Source: UBA4416 sp964543545 (GTDB lineage Bacteria; Bacteroidota; Bacteroidia; B-17B0; Aurantibacillaceae). Taken from it: a stretch of DNA of 64,000 nt. How positions within the stretch are numbered: the stretch's first letter is position 1; every line of letters starts with the position of its first letter. Both the position numbers and the translations under genes were made by a program. This document shows, in pieces, positions 51,501 to 57,932 of the stretch. The DNA is taken from assembly GCA_964543545.1 (NCBI GenBank), contig CAZIYT010000004.1, positions 628,525 to 692,524 of the forward strand, in the 5' to 3' direction. The notes below the pieces were generated by a model. The model did no database searches, was not told the DNA's origin, and was given only the letters and a program-made list of their open reading frames with translations.

Positions 51501-53977
51501 CTGACCGAAAATTTAGGAGAGAATTTGAATTTATCAACGTCACATAAGTCATCGACATAAGGGACAAGGTCTAAGATGGAAGAGCCGTTCATATAATAGA
51601 CATGCATCAGCTCATTCATCTCCTCCAGTGTCAGGGAAGCGCTTTTCAGAACCGCGCCAAGGCCAGGCGTAGCAGGGGGTACGGCATTGTCGATTAAATC
51701 GGCGGAGCTTAATCCCCAGAATTTTGTCCAGAAGCTTGGATCGGCAGCCTGTGAATTTTCAATCAACGAAGCCTCGGAAGGATTCAGATTGAGAAATGCC
51801 CTTGCCCACAAGGAATTATTGTAGCGGTCGTTCTCATTGGTAAACTCATTGATCAGCTCGGGATAAGGCTTACTTAGCTTTTTCAGGTAGGAGGTAGATT
51901 CGTCATAAGCCGCATCGTAAGGCAAAGCCCATTGAAAGTAATTTGTTTTCAGTAACGCTTCTGCGTCCGGAAAACGGTGCTCCGGCTCCGTTAAAAGCTC
52001 TTCGGCTGTTTTGGTAGTTTGCAGCGTTTTGTAGACATTGATCATATCAGGCGCTGTGTATCCCGGAAGACCGATCAGGAGGTTCACGGACAGGATCTCG
52101 TTTACCAGGTCGATGTAAGGAACCAGCGTGTTGGTGTTTTTGCAGTTGAGCTTTAAATAGCGAATGTCCTTTCTTCGGTCTTTGCTGCCGAACACATAGT
52201 TCGTTTGCATGAGAGCTTTGAATCCCGTTCTTCCGCTTGAAGCCGGCGAGCAGACAACCGATGTGCCAAGCCAGTGCAGGAGATCGGTAAGATAAGCCGC
52301 AGGGCTGTATACCGACTGGCACTCCGAGCAGGTGCAGGTGTCCAGGTTGCCGAATAAGCTTTCGAGGTCGGGAAGGTTTGGCAATGGATCGCCTGTGTAT
52401 TCAGGGTTTTTTAAGCTGAACGGTAATTGCGCCTCTGCACTTTCATAGCGTTGGTATTGTGCCATGAGCATGGAAATGGTGCTGTTCATGGCAGCAGCCC
52501 GGCAATAAATCCTTTCGCCATATTCTTTGGGAATGCCGGCCGAGAACATCAGCTCGGTAAAGCCAAGCTTACCCTGGCGCGTCACGGCATAAGAGGAATG
52601 CAATTCATTTTCCAGCATCACTTTCGTAGCGTTGAGGTTCTCGGTATCGCCGCTAAGCTTAAGGCTTCTCTGGAGGCTTTGCATTTTCTGCATGGTGGCA
52701 GGCGCGAGGTAATTCGGATCCGTTTCTACGGTGCTGAAAAAGCTGGCTACGCTGTGCTCCTCGATGTTGAATGTGCGGTTATCATCGAGGACAGCCTTTA
52801 ATACAGAGGCATCTGTGATGGATGAGCTATCAAGGTTTCTGGAGAGTCTTGCGGAAGGCTTGTCGCCACTGATGCTTGCATAGATTGCTCTTGCATAGTC
52901 TCCGGCAGATGCATAAGCCTCAGGATAGTACACAATAAGCCCTTCCCAAAGGTCAAGGCCTTCAAGAGCCAGGTCGTAGTAATCAGGATCCTTTCCTACA
53001 GATGGGCTGGAGGCTGCGATGCCCAGCATCGGTGGGAAATGCATGAGGTGCTGATCGAGTGTGATTAAGGGAATCACTTTAAGCAAGGCGTCTGAGATTT
53101 CCAATGGGTCGTCCGGAATGCTCGCTAAGAGGCCTCCGCTGTCGAGGGCATTGTTTAATACGATATTCTTATTCGCGTAACTATTATCCGTAACATGGAT
53201 AATCTTGGCGTCGTAGTAGCCGGTTTCCGACAGGAAAAACAGGATGGCATTCCTGATGGCAACCAGCATATCTATGTTGGTTGTGGTGGAGAGCAAAGGA
53301 TCGATCTCATTTTTAGTGATGGCAGCGTCAAGCTTTTGGGCAAACTGAGTTTCGGAATGGGTGAATACATCTGCGAGGCTGATACCGGAATCATCGCCTA
53401 CCAAAGCGAACAGAAGTGGCAAAGAAGTTCCCGGGTGATCGGCGAAGCTATCGAGGGCATCTTCTGTTTGCGGGTAGAGCGGATTAATGTCAAACAGGGA
53501 GCTGTTATACAGGCGATAGGCCGCCTGTAAGCGCCTGATTGTTTTTTCACTGACACAGAGCAGGCAGCTGATCTTCTTGATTTCCTCATCGCTGAGATGG
53601 ATCATGGTTTCTACTGCGGGAGTGAAGCAGTCTTTCTCAATCCTCTTGAAGACCACGTCAAATATATTAGTCGTGTACTTACTTTCGTCGATATCGAAAT
53701 CAACCCGGATCGGATCGTGAAAACAAAAGACATCGCTTTGTGCCACGAAGGCCTCCGTCGATGGGGCATTGTAGTAAAAGAGTTTGACAAGTATGGAGCT
53801 TTTCACCGATTCGATCTCAAGAGAGAAGGTTCCATCATCGGTGACTTCAGTGTCGCCGATTTCAGATAAGCTATCATAGTCAACACTATAAACCCGTATT
53901 TTGAGTTTACTAAAGGTCAGGCAATTAAAGTATTCCGTGTTGGAGGAATTGACCGTGCCATTTACGTGATAAATCAT
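45497..53977 (-). CDS. Tc toxin subunit A (TcA, TcdA-like)
   Basis: This 2826-residue protein has the TcA order: a helical shell (from about residue 100, VRP1-like, SVAKTIRR-type lobes), the conserved Cys-rich turn CTCSECQSVYSPAAYLTDLL near 570, receptor-binding and neuraminidase-like parts, and a C-terminal channel and TcB-binding region (about 2050-2826: WNLQIKSATEELLQIDRQLL, LPEVLFDMDYPSHYFRRMKS, VSITIPGIAGPYTTVAATLT). TcA forms the pentameric needle that injects the TcC effector into target cells. No signal peptide is present, as usual. It is followed by TcBC after 145 bp. The likely target is a eukaryotic cell, but this is not shown. Confidence 0.93.
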   Translation of the reverse strand: MIYHVNGTVNSSNTEYFNCLTFSKLKIRVYSVDYDSLSEIGDTEVTDDGTFSLEIESVKSSILVKLFYYNAPSTEAFVAQSDVFCFHDPIRVDFDIDESKYTTNIFDVVFKRIEKDCFTPAVETMIHLSDEEIKKISCLLCVSEKTIRRLQAAYRLYNSSLFDINPLYPQTEDALDSFADHPGTSLPLLFALVGDDSGISLADVFTHSETQFAQKLDAAITKNEIDPLLSTTTNIDMLVAIRNAILFFLSETGYYDAKIIHVTDNSYANKNIVLNNALDSGGLLASIPDDPLEISDALLKVIPLITLDQHLMHFPPMLGIAASSPSVGKDPDYYDLALEGLDLWEGLIVYYPEAYASAGDYARAIYASISGDKPSARLSRNLDSSSITDASVLKAVLDDNRTFNIEEHSVASFFSTVETDPNYLAPATMQKMQSLQRSLKLSGDTENLNATKVMLENELHSSYAVTRQGKLGFTELMFSAGIPKEYGERIYCRAAAMNSTISMLMAQYQRYESAEAQLPFSLKNPEYTGDPLPNLPDLESLFGNLDTCTCSECQSVYSPAAYLTDLLHWLGTSVVCSPASSGRTGFKALMQTNYVFGSKDRRKDIRYLKLNCKNTNTLVPYIDLVNEILSVNLLIGLPGYTAPDMINVYKTLQTTKTAEELLTEPEHRFPDAEALLKTNYFQWALPYDAAYDESTSYLKKLSKPYPELINEFTNENDRYNNSLWARAFLNLNPSEASLIENSQAADPSFWTKFWGLSSADLIDNAVPPATPGLGAVLKSASLTLEEMNELMHVYYMNGSSILDLVPYVDDLCDVDKFKFSPKFSVSIADRFMRFLRLMRKSGLSATELDLAISNHGLSHGIDDQFLITLASCSAFARENGLKFTDVETFFSDKAYHSLFYPTNVSGYFIDKFQNPLLSSDVIDFFTPGATGEVFTKQVNSLTNADKQKLARIFGVSIPAIEAVIAYALTGNPFVTISNLAVIDRYSTFVRIFKIEADQLQSVIAYFGDPFLATDILAALRAFSKKFSVFGSLGIKLSDFIEIVEGTGIHALTSPELIAEAEALWLETEKAYTLALAAHPEKAFSTTTLLPVAPADIAYFEDIVLDNLRIPFNLRIRDVGDSIIDYSTFWAKTYITDPEGSVTPRTWANKKAAFIPVYRYLKRIRLIADILGLDDDGITKAVDSGIRGGGNIPVNYFYWLQNLYPVADISTFLWIKNALDNAKVLDVAQATYIHLCDLYVINSSGYAASIFNSFGAKSIYKPLSIHEFNQTLLRAQVIATDSTDFTDVMGFFNRIFRTVKTLGYNVTDGWNWVWNTSSTAFNAVADHNSDIRRVLNNKYTDFKTWSDVIVPVQNELRARLRDALVALYIGTRGFKNENAIYAYYLLDTQMAPCNQTSRVVAAVSSAQLLVHRALLGIEADVCMDEDDKNEWEWRKNYRVWEANRKVFLYPENWIDPSLRNNKTTIFKNAEDLLQQDEINQKNSEQAFAGYLTNLNDVAHLDIRATYMEAPENNAAEPCKTPSETLHVFARSWNPPYIHYYRTLKNNVWTAWEKMELETDSEHLIPVMFNRKLYLFFPMFIEKQHQTIKVNVGGQESGAPYLEIKMCYTKLDFGKWSNKKVLNGTLQAGSIASKSFPNTDAGLGYKLGAGSGFGRGLTYRGNLVWDATGFPDFSYVTLKKEAFYFWPQVDATTGDLMIHCRRDFADSVETYHDGYTEMAYEWGFKIGACDEKVEIVPPVITETAPTAKRLLARPYMTVPFYQQMKHGKDFGTENPTSDSGLWAKTTYTHAPGSTRVLKKTNGDYVLTYPAQFKDNMNGQPYFFADKRHSMYINPAGKFSLHEHPYTCKMLEALNRFGIDGLLNSKDAAGLRRQAASAPFFPTDYNPTSSVSGPYPVQDYDFSASGAYSIYNWEVFFHTVSLIARQLRQSNKFEDALKWINYIFDPANRDTSLQDLRYWKIKPFLIDVTKGIPYYMRLLSAPNLTAAEKEEKRQWEEQIEIWRDHPFDPHLIASMRPRAYMLWTVMELIDILSDWGDYLFRQDTTESVNEAINLYVLASEILGERPKKVDRPAPPEYSYDDIIGGLTSFSNASQRFENYMTGLRLCKCKDGVLVEDEPCDNSPALSTLPEMTFCIPDNPRMTQMWDRVEDRLYKIRNCMNIDGKKRQLALFAPPIDPGLLVRATAMGLDLSDVLSDLAAAPPHYRFSYLLQRANDFTNEVKSLGSQLLTALEKKDGEELSVLRQVHEQNILKASRSLKQMQLEEAKQNYSTLQYSKNLIQIRLDDYKNREYKNSREENAQRQTQLAEGFMFAEQGVKILAGFMGLIPDAYVGTMSGSKIFGGDKLHKLISAGGHALSIISTVNRNKASMSLTYAGYDRRQEDWNLQIKSATEELLQIDRQLLSAEIRIAISEKELENHDLQVEQSAEIYDWLRSKYTNQALYTWMAGQLKTLHRKCYDLAYDLAKQAQQAFFKDLGGVDSPKINFGNWDSSRAGFFAGERLSIQLKELETSYIQHNTRDYELSKNISLALLDPLALEDLRSTGSCSIHLPEVLFDMDYPSHYFRRMKSVSITIPGIAGPYTTVAATLTLTKSSLRTSDNYGTGSLQQEPSYIESIATSSAQNDSGVFELSFRDERYMPFENKGVVSEWTLELSDIVRQFDFTSISDVIMHMQYTAKEAGSLFGAAVKADFPNKLEAAFPAGNGLYYAINLKHDLPNQWHELKTTGSATIRIPKNRLPYYVQALSPAVSEVTVVTHTDVNENGGLELVFDTEPVVLAQTSNLSVYKGSSTTTPMALDTDVLVNVVNVSGLYTPLPLNDTSEIVILVKLSV

Positions 53978-54337
53978 GTTTTAAATTTTTTAAAAGGTTT
54001 GTAAAAGATTCTTTTTTACATAGAAGATCCCTTGAAAACCGGCATAGGGCGCGCACCTCGAAGGTTTCCTCTGAGAACTGTATATAAGAAATAAATGATG
54101 TGGGAGTCGGGGGAGACAACCTGTATCATGACGTTAATAATGCCCGGATATTGCTTTAGTAACCCCTGATTTCACGTCAAAATTCGTTAAATTAAAAGAG
54201 CACTTGCAGATCAGGCATTTGCTGTATCCATCTTTAAAATACCTATTCATGAGTATGGAAATGTGGGATAATTTACATAATACCATAAACGGAATCCATC
54301 ATGCATGAATGCCTGAATTCCGTTATATTTGTGAAAT
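53978..54337. promoter_or_regulatory. Divergent intergenic region with a GreA-like gene promoter
   Basis: This 360-bp region has no gene. On the plus strand a -7 box TATATTTG (54324-54331) sits 6 bp before the ATG of the next gene, so its mRNA is almost leaderless. An 8-bp inverted repeat AACGGAAT / ATTCCGTT (54288-54295 and 54317-54324) overlaps that promoter and may be an operator. For the minus-strand TcA gene I see no clear promoter. Confidence 0.5.
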
Positions 54338-54790
54338 ATGAACACGTTGAAAACAGCTGCCATAGAGGCTTGCAGGCAGGTACTGGAGCGCAGGATTCTT
54401 GATCTGAAAGAACATATGCAGGCGCTCTCGGAGGCCGCAGCAATGGATAGCAAAAGCACTGCCGGGGATAAGCATGAAACGTCCCGGGCGATGGTGCAGC
54501 TCGAACAGGAAAGAACAGGGCAGCAACTCAGGGACGCTGAGCAGCAGTTCAACGAATTTCTGAAGATCGATTTTCAAAAGGCCATTTCGCTGGTATCCCC
54601 GGGCAGCTTAGTGCAAACCGACAAAGGTATTTTCTTCATCACCCTGGCTCTGGGAAAGCTGCAGGTGGAAGAGCAGCCCGTTTTTGCGATCTCCATACAA
54701 TCTCCTTTAGGAAAAGCCTTTGCGGGCTTCAAAGAAAAAGACACCGTCGTATTCAACGGTGTCTCTTATCAGATTACAGCTGTCTCCTAG
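54338..54790 (+). CDS. GreA/GreB C-terminal-like protein
   Basis: This 150-residue protein has an N-terminal coiled coil (residues 5-95, AACRQVLERRILDLKEHMQA-like helices) and a C-terminal domain with the Gre-factor signature QSPLGKAFAGFKEKDTVVF near 120-140. Gre factors rescue backtracked RNA polymerase. Here the N-terminal finger lacks the two acidic tip residues in a clear form, so activity is uncertain. Databases often call such Bacteroidota proteins 3-oxoacyl-ACP synthase, which the sequence does not support. Confidence 0.75.
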   Translation: MNTLKTAAIEACRQVLERRILDLKEHMQALSEAAAMDSKSTAGDKHETSRAMVQLEQERTGQQLRDAEQQFNEFLKIDFQKAISLVSPGSLVQTDKGIFFITLALGKLQVEEQPVFAISIQSPLGKAFAGFKEKDTVVFNGVSYQITAVS

Positions 54791-54795
54791 CAGAG

Positions 54796-55893
54796 TTATT
54801 TGTCAGAAAGCTGATTGGCGAGGTACAAGTACGGGCTCGTAAAGTGATGTACCCAGATATCCGTTTTACTGTCAGGGAATTTTGCATAATAGTCTGCCTT
54901 CGCAAATAAGAGGATGGTGTGTCCTGTTCTCACGTAGTTGTTGCACTCCGCATATTTTGGCTCTTCAAATTCCGGCAATACTTTTTTGATGGATTTCGAA
55001 GCCATCCGGCCGAGGTACAATTCATATTTCTGTTGCGCCTTCAGGCCCGGTTTTGTGAGCTTCCGATAGACATGCTTCGCGATCACGCGCCCGGCCAGCT
55101 TTTGTTTTTTGATCATCGGATCAGCCAGTACAAAAAAGTTGGTGGTATTAAAATCATTTTTGGTTTGAATGGAAAAAGGAACCTCAGGCACCCAATCGGC
55201 CGTGTTCACCACGTTACAGGCCCAGCCGTCGCGGGTGAGGTCTTCGAAAGCATAGGCGTAGTAGAGGTTCCCCGGTTTCGGTCCGGCACTGCAATAGGTT
55301 TTAAAGCGGATATCCTTAGGGAGCCTGCCTTCTGTTTTTAAGCGCTCCAGGTGCGAGGTCAGCAAGAAGCAGATGCCTCCGCCCTGGCTGTGGCCCATGA
55401 TCAGGAATTCTTTCATGCCGGCTTTGTAGCAGGAGTCGATCCTTGGTACCATGTCGCGCGCAATGTAAGCGGCGGAGATCAGCCAGCCCACATGCACATT
55501 AGCCTTCGGGTCGTCGGCCAAATGGTAGTTGAATTGAAAATCGTTGGCAAGCTTCAGTGTTCCCTTGGCAGGAACCATGGCTGCATACAGGTTCGAGAGC
55601 CAGCTCACCGGATCGGCTACCGTGCCGCGTACACTCAGAACAGGAATGTTTTCTTTTGTGAGCCAGAGGTCCCATACATTGGCAATGCCTACTACCGGCG
55701 AACGGTAAATAAATTTAGATTCGGGTTTAGGAACGAGCGAGTCGCCAGGCCATTTATCAAGGTCCAGATGCTGCTTTTGCATAATTTTCAGAAGCTCTGT
55801 GTATTCCTGCTTATCGAAGCCCGGTTTTAATTTCTGGGCCTGTGAGAAAAGGAAACAGGTAAAGATCAGGAGATAGGATAAATGTGCTTTCAT
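54796..55893 (-). CDS. Class 3 lipase-like secreted esterase
   Basis: The protein is 365 residues from the ATG at 55893; an in-frame ATG at 55935 would precede the signal peptide (KAHLSYLLIFTCFLFSQAQK) by 14 residues. The alpha/beta-hydrolase core has the nucleophile elbow GHSQGGG (FLIMGHSQGGGICFLL near 180) and VVNTADWVPEVPF, where Asp is a candidate acid. A late His (VHHFTSPYLY near 350) completes the triad. It is probably a periplasmic or surface lipase or esterase acting on acylglycerols; the substrate is unknown. Confidence 0.83.
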   Translation of the reverse strand: MKAHLSYLLIFTCFLFSQAQKLKPGFDKQEYTELLKIMQKQHLDLDKWPGDSLVPKPESKFIYRSPVVGIANVWDLWLTKENIPVLSVRGTVADPVSWLSNLYAAMVPAKGTLKLANDFQFNYHLADDPKANVHVGWLISAAYIARDMVPRIDSCYKAGMKEFLIMGHSQGGGICFLLTSHLERLKTEGRLPKDIRFKTYCSAGPKPGNLYYAYAFEDLTRDGWACNVVNTADWVPEVPFSIQTKNDFNTTNFFVLADPMIKKQKLAGRVIAKHVYRKLTKPGLKAQQKYELYLGRMASKSIKKVLPEFEEPKYAECNNYVRTGHTILLFAKADYYAKFPDSKTDIWVHHFTSPYLYLANQLSDK

Positions 55894-56069
55894 CAGCTTA
55901 TGAATATGGTTTATCAAATATAAAGTATATTTCAATACAGATTAAACCACATAGGTAACATAGGAACATAGAGAACAGAAAGAGATCATAGAGTTTTTCT
56001 CAAATCAAATCCTCTTCTAATCATATTGAATCATAAGAATCTGCGTCATCAGCGTTCTATAATCACAAA

Positions 56070-56621
56070 TCATTTCTTCCGTAAAGGATAGCTTCTGCTT
56101 TTGCTGATGTTGTTAAAGATAAGAGCTACCACAAACAGGATCATCACACCGGTGAGCACCGGGCTCAATACATACACGTAACCGAGCGCTTTGATTTTCT
56201 CACTGCCGATGTTGGCAATCAGCGCTGTTGCACCTCCGGGAGGATGCAGCGTTTTGGTGATCTGCATCGCCACAATGGAGAGGGCCACGGCAAGAGCCGA
56301 TGCGAGCCAGATCTCATTAGGGATTATCTTATGCACCGTAACGCCGATAATCGCACACACAAGATGGCCGCCGATGAGGTTACGCGGTTGTGCCAGCGGG
56401 CTATTGATCACACCATAGATGAGTACGGAGGAGGCACCAAAAGAACCGATCAGGAATAAATTATCGTTCAGTACAAAATACCTGCTATTGATAAAGCCGA
56501 CAAGTCCTATCCCCACAAAAGCACCGAGGAAGGTGAGGATGTGCTCCTTGGTATCGATCAGCGTTTCCTTGTAGAGAACATACTTTGCCTTGCGGTAGTT
56601 GTATTTGATTTTTTTGATCAC
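56070..56621 (-). CDS. HPP family membrane protein
   Basis: This 183-residue protein has four to five helices and the family motif TKTLHPPGGATALIA near 125-138. Known HPP proteins in cyanobacteria and plastids transport nitrite; other functions are not excluded. It starts 18 bp after the CLC gene stop and is the third gene of the operon. Confidence 0.88.
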   Translation of the reverse strand: MIKKIKYNYRKAKYVLYKETLIDTKEHILTFLGAFVGIGLVGFINSRYFVLNDNLFLIGSFGASSVLIYGVINSPLAQPRNLIGGHLVCAIIGVTVHKIIPNEIWLASALAVALSIVAMQITKTLHPPGGATALIANIGSEKIKALGYVYVLSPVLTGVMILFVVALIFNNISKSRSYPLRKK

Positions 56622-56639
56622 GGGAGCAAATATAAAAAA

Positions 56640-57932
56640 TTATTTTGCTGGCTGGTAGCTATATACCGTGTATGGGCAGATCAGCTTGGCGGTCATTTTA
56701 GAAACCAGGCAGGCCATGAGCAAAGGAATCAGGAGGCTGTAATTCCCCGTGAGCCCGCAGATGAGGAACAGCGCCGTGAACGGTGCATGAATGCTGGCAC
56801 TTAAAACAGCGCCCATGCCCACGATCACGAAATTAATAGGGATTACACCGGCATGAAACACACCATTCAGAACAACAGAAACAAGCAGGCCCAGGAAAGC
56901 CCCGAGAAATAGGCTGGGTGCAAAAACACCGCCATCGCCACCGGAAGCCAGCGTGGCGGAAGTTACCAGCGGTTTCAGGAGCAGAACACCCAGGAAGGTG
57001 AGTACGAAGGCAAAACTTAAGGTAGTTTGAGAAGAGTGGTGGATCAGGTCTTTCACGGCATGGTAACCCTCGCCGTACAGCTGTGGCAGAAGGATCAGTG
57101 ACAGGCTGATGATAGCCGCTCCTGAAAAGATGCGATGATAAGGCGAGCGGAATGCTGCAAATTTCTTTTTGAAGAAGAGTACGCTTCGTGTCAGGTAGAC
57201 GGAATTGAGGCCCGACAGTACACCCAGCAACAGAAAGAAAGGAATGGCTTTAAGCTGCCAGCCAGTAACGGGAATCGAAAATAAAGGCTCTTCGTGAAGC
57301 ACAAGGTTGAATGCAAAAGCCGTCGCTACCGCCAGGCAGGTGGCAATGATAAATTCTTTGCTTAATTTTTTGGTGATGACCTCAAACGAAAACAGGATGC
57401 CGGCCAAAGGGCTGTTGAAGAGAGCGGTAATCCCTGCCGCAATGCCCGCGCAGATGAGCTCGGTTTTGAAATTTTTAAAGGCACGCTCTTTTTTCCGGGT
57501 GACGGACCCTACCGTAGCGGAGGCAACTACCGTAGAAACCTCGATGCCCGTGGAGCCGCCGGAAGCTACCGTGATTAATCCGTTGATAAAGTGCGAAGGG
57601 ATTTTGTATGCCGGCAATTCATTTTGGTGCGTGTTAATACTTTCCAGGACTTCTTTGATGCCTTTATTCTCTTTTCGTTTGAAGAGGTAATGCCTCAGCA
57701 GGTGGATCAACAGGAGCCCAAGCAACGGAAAAATGAGGTAGAGGAGCCAGTGTTGTTGCGCGGATCTGAAAAAGGAAGCTTCGTAATGCTCTGTGATCTT
57801 CTTGAGCGAATCGCTTAGCAAAGCACATAAGAAGCCAATGATAACGCTTGCTATGATCAGCCTTCTGTATTTGAACCAGGTGAATAGGAGTAGTCGTGTC
57901 GTTTGTTCTCGCTTAGCCTTTGTTAATTTCAT
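56640..57932 (-). CDS. CLC-family chloride channel/antiporter-like protein
   Basis: This 430-residue protein has about ten membrane segments in the CLC fold. The first selectivity stretch reads ASGGSTGIEVSTVV near 124-136, where ClC-ec1 has GREGPTVQ. By that alignment Thr128 replaces the gating Glu148, which argues against ordinary Cl/H antiport. Later parts (GGDGGVFAPSLFLGAFLG near 327, the Tyr-region FTALFLICGLTGNYSLLIPL) are conserved. No CBS domains are present. Its start overlaps the outer-membrane receptor gene by 20 bp. Confidence 0.88.
   Translation of the reverse strand: MKLTKAKREQTTRLLLFTWFKYRRLIIASVIIGFLCALLSDSLKKITEHYEASFFRSAQQHWLLYLIFPLLGLLLIHLLRHYLFKRKENKGIKEVLESINTHQNELPAYKIPSHFINGLITVASGGSTGIEVSTVVASATVGSVTRKKERAFKNFKTELICAGIAAGITALFNSPLAGILFSFEVITKKLSKEFIIATCLAVATAFAFNLVLHEEPLFSIPVTGWQLKAIPFFLLLGVLSGLNSVYLTRSVLFFKKKFAAFRSPYHRIFSGAAIISLSLILLPQLYGEGYHAVKDLIHHSSQTTLSFAFVLTFLGVLLLKPLVTSATLASGGDGGVFAPSLFLGAFLGLLVSVVLNGVFHAGVIPINFVIVGMGAVLSASIHAPFTALFLICGLTGNYSLLIPLLMACLVSKMTAKLICPYTVYSYQPAK

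Noticed and set aside
54338..54790. 3-oxoacyl-ACP synthase
   Set aside because: The 150-residue protein has no thiolase-fold motifs; the C-terminal SPLGKA pattern is that of Gre factors.
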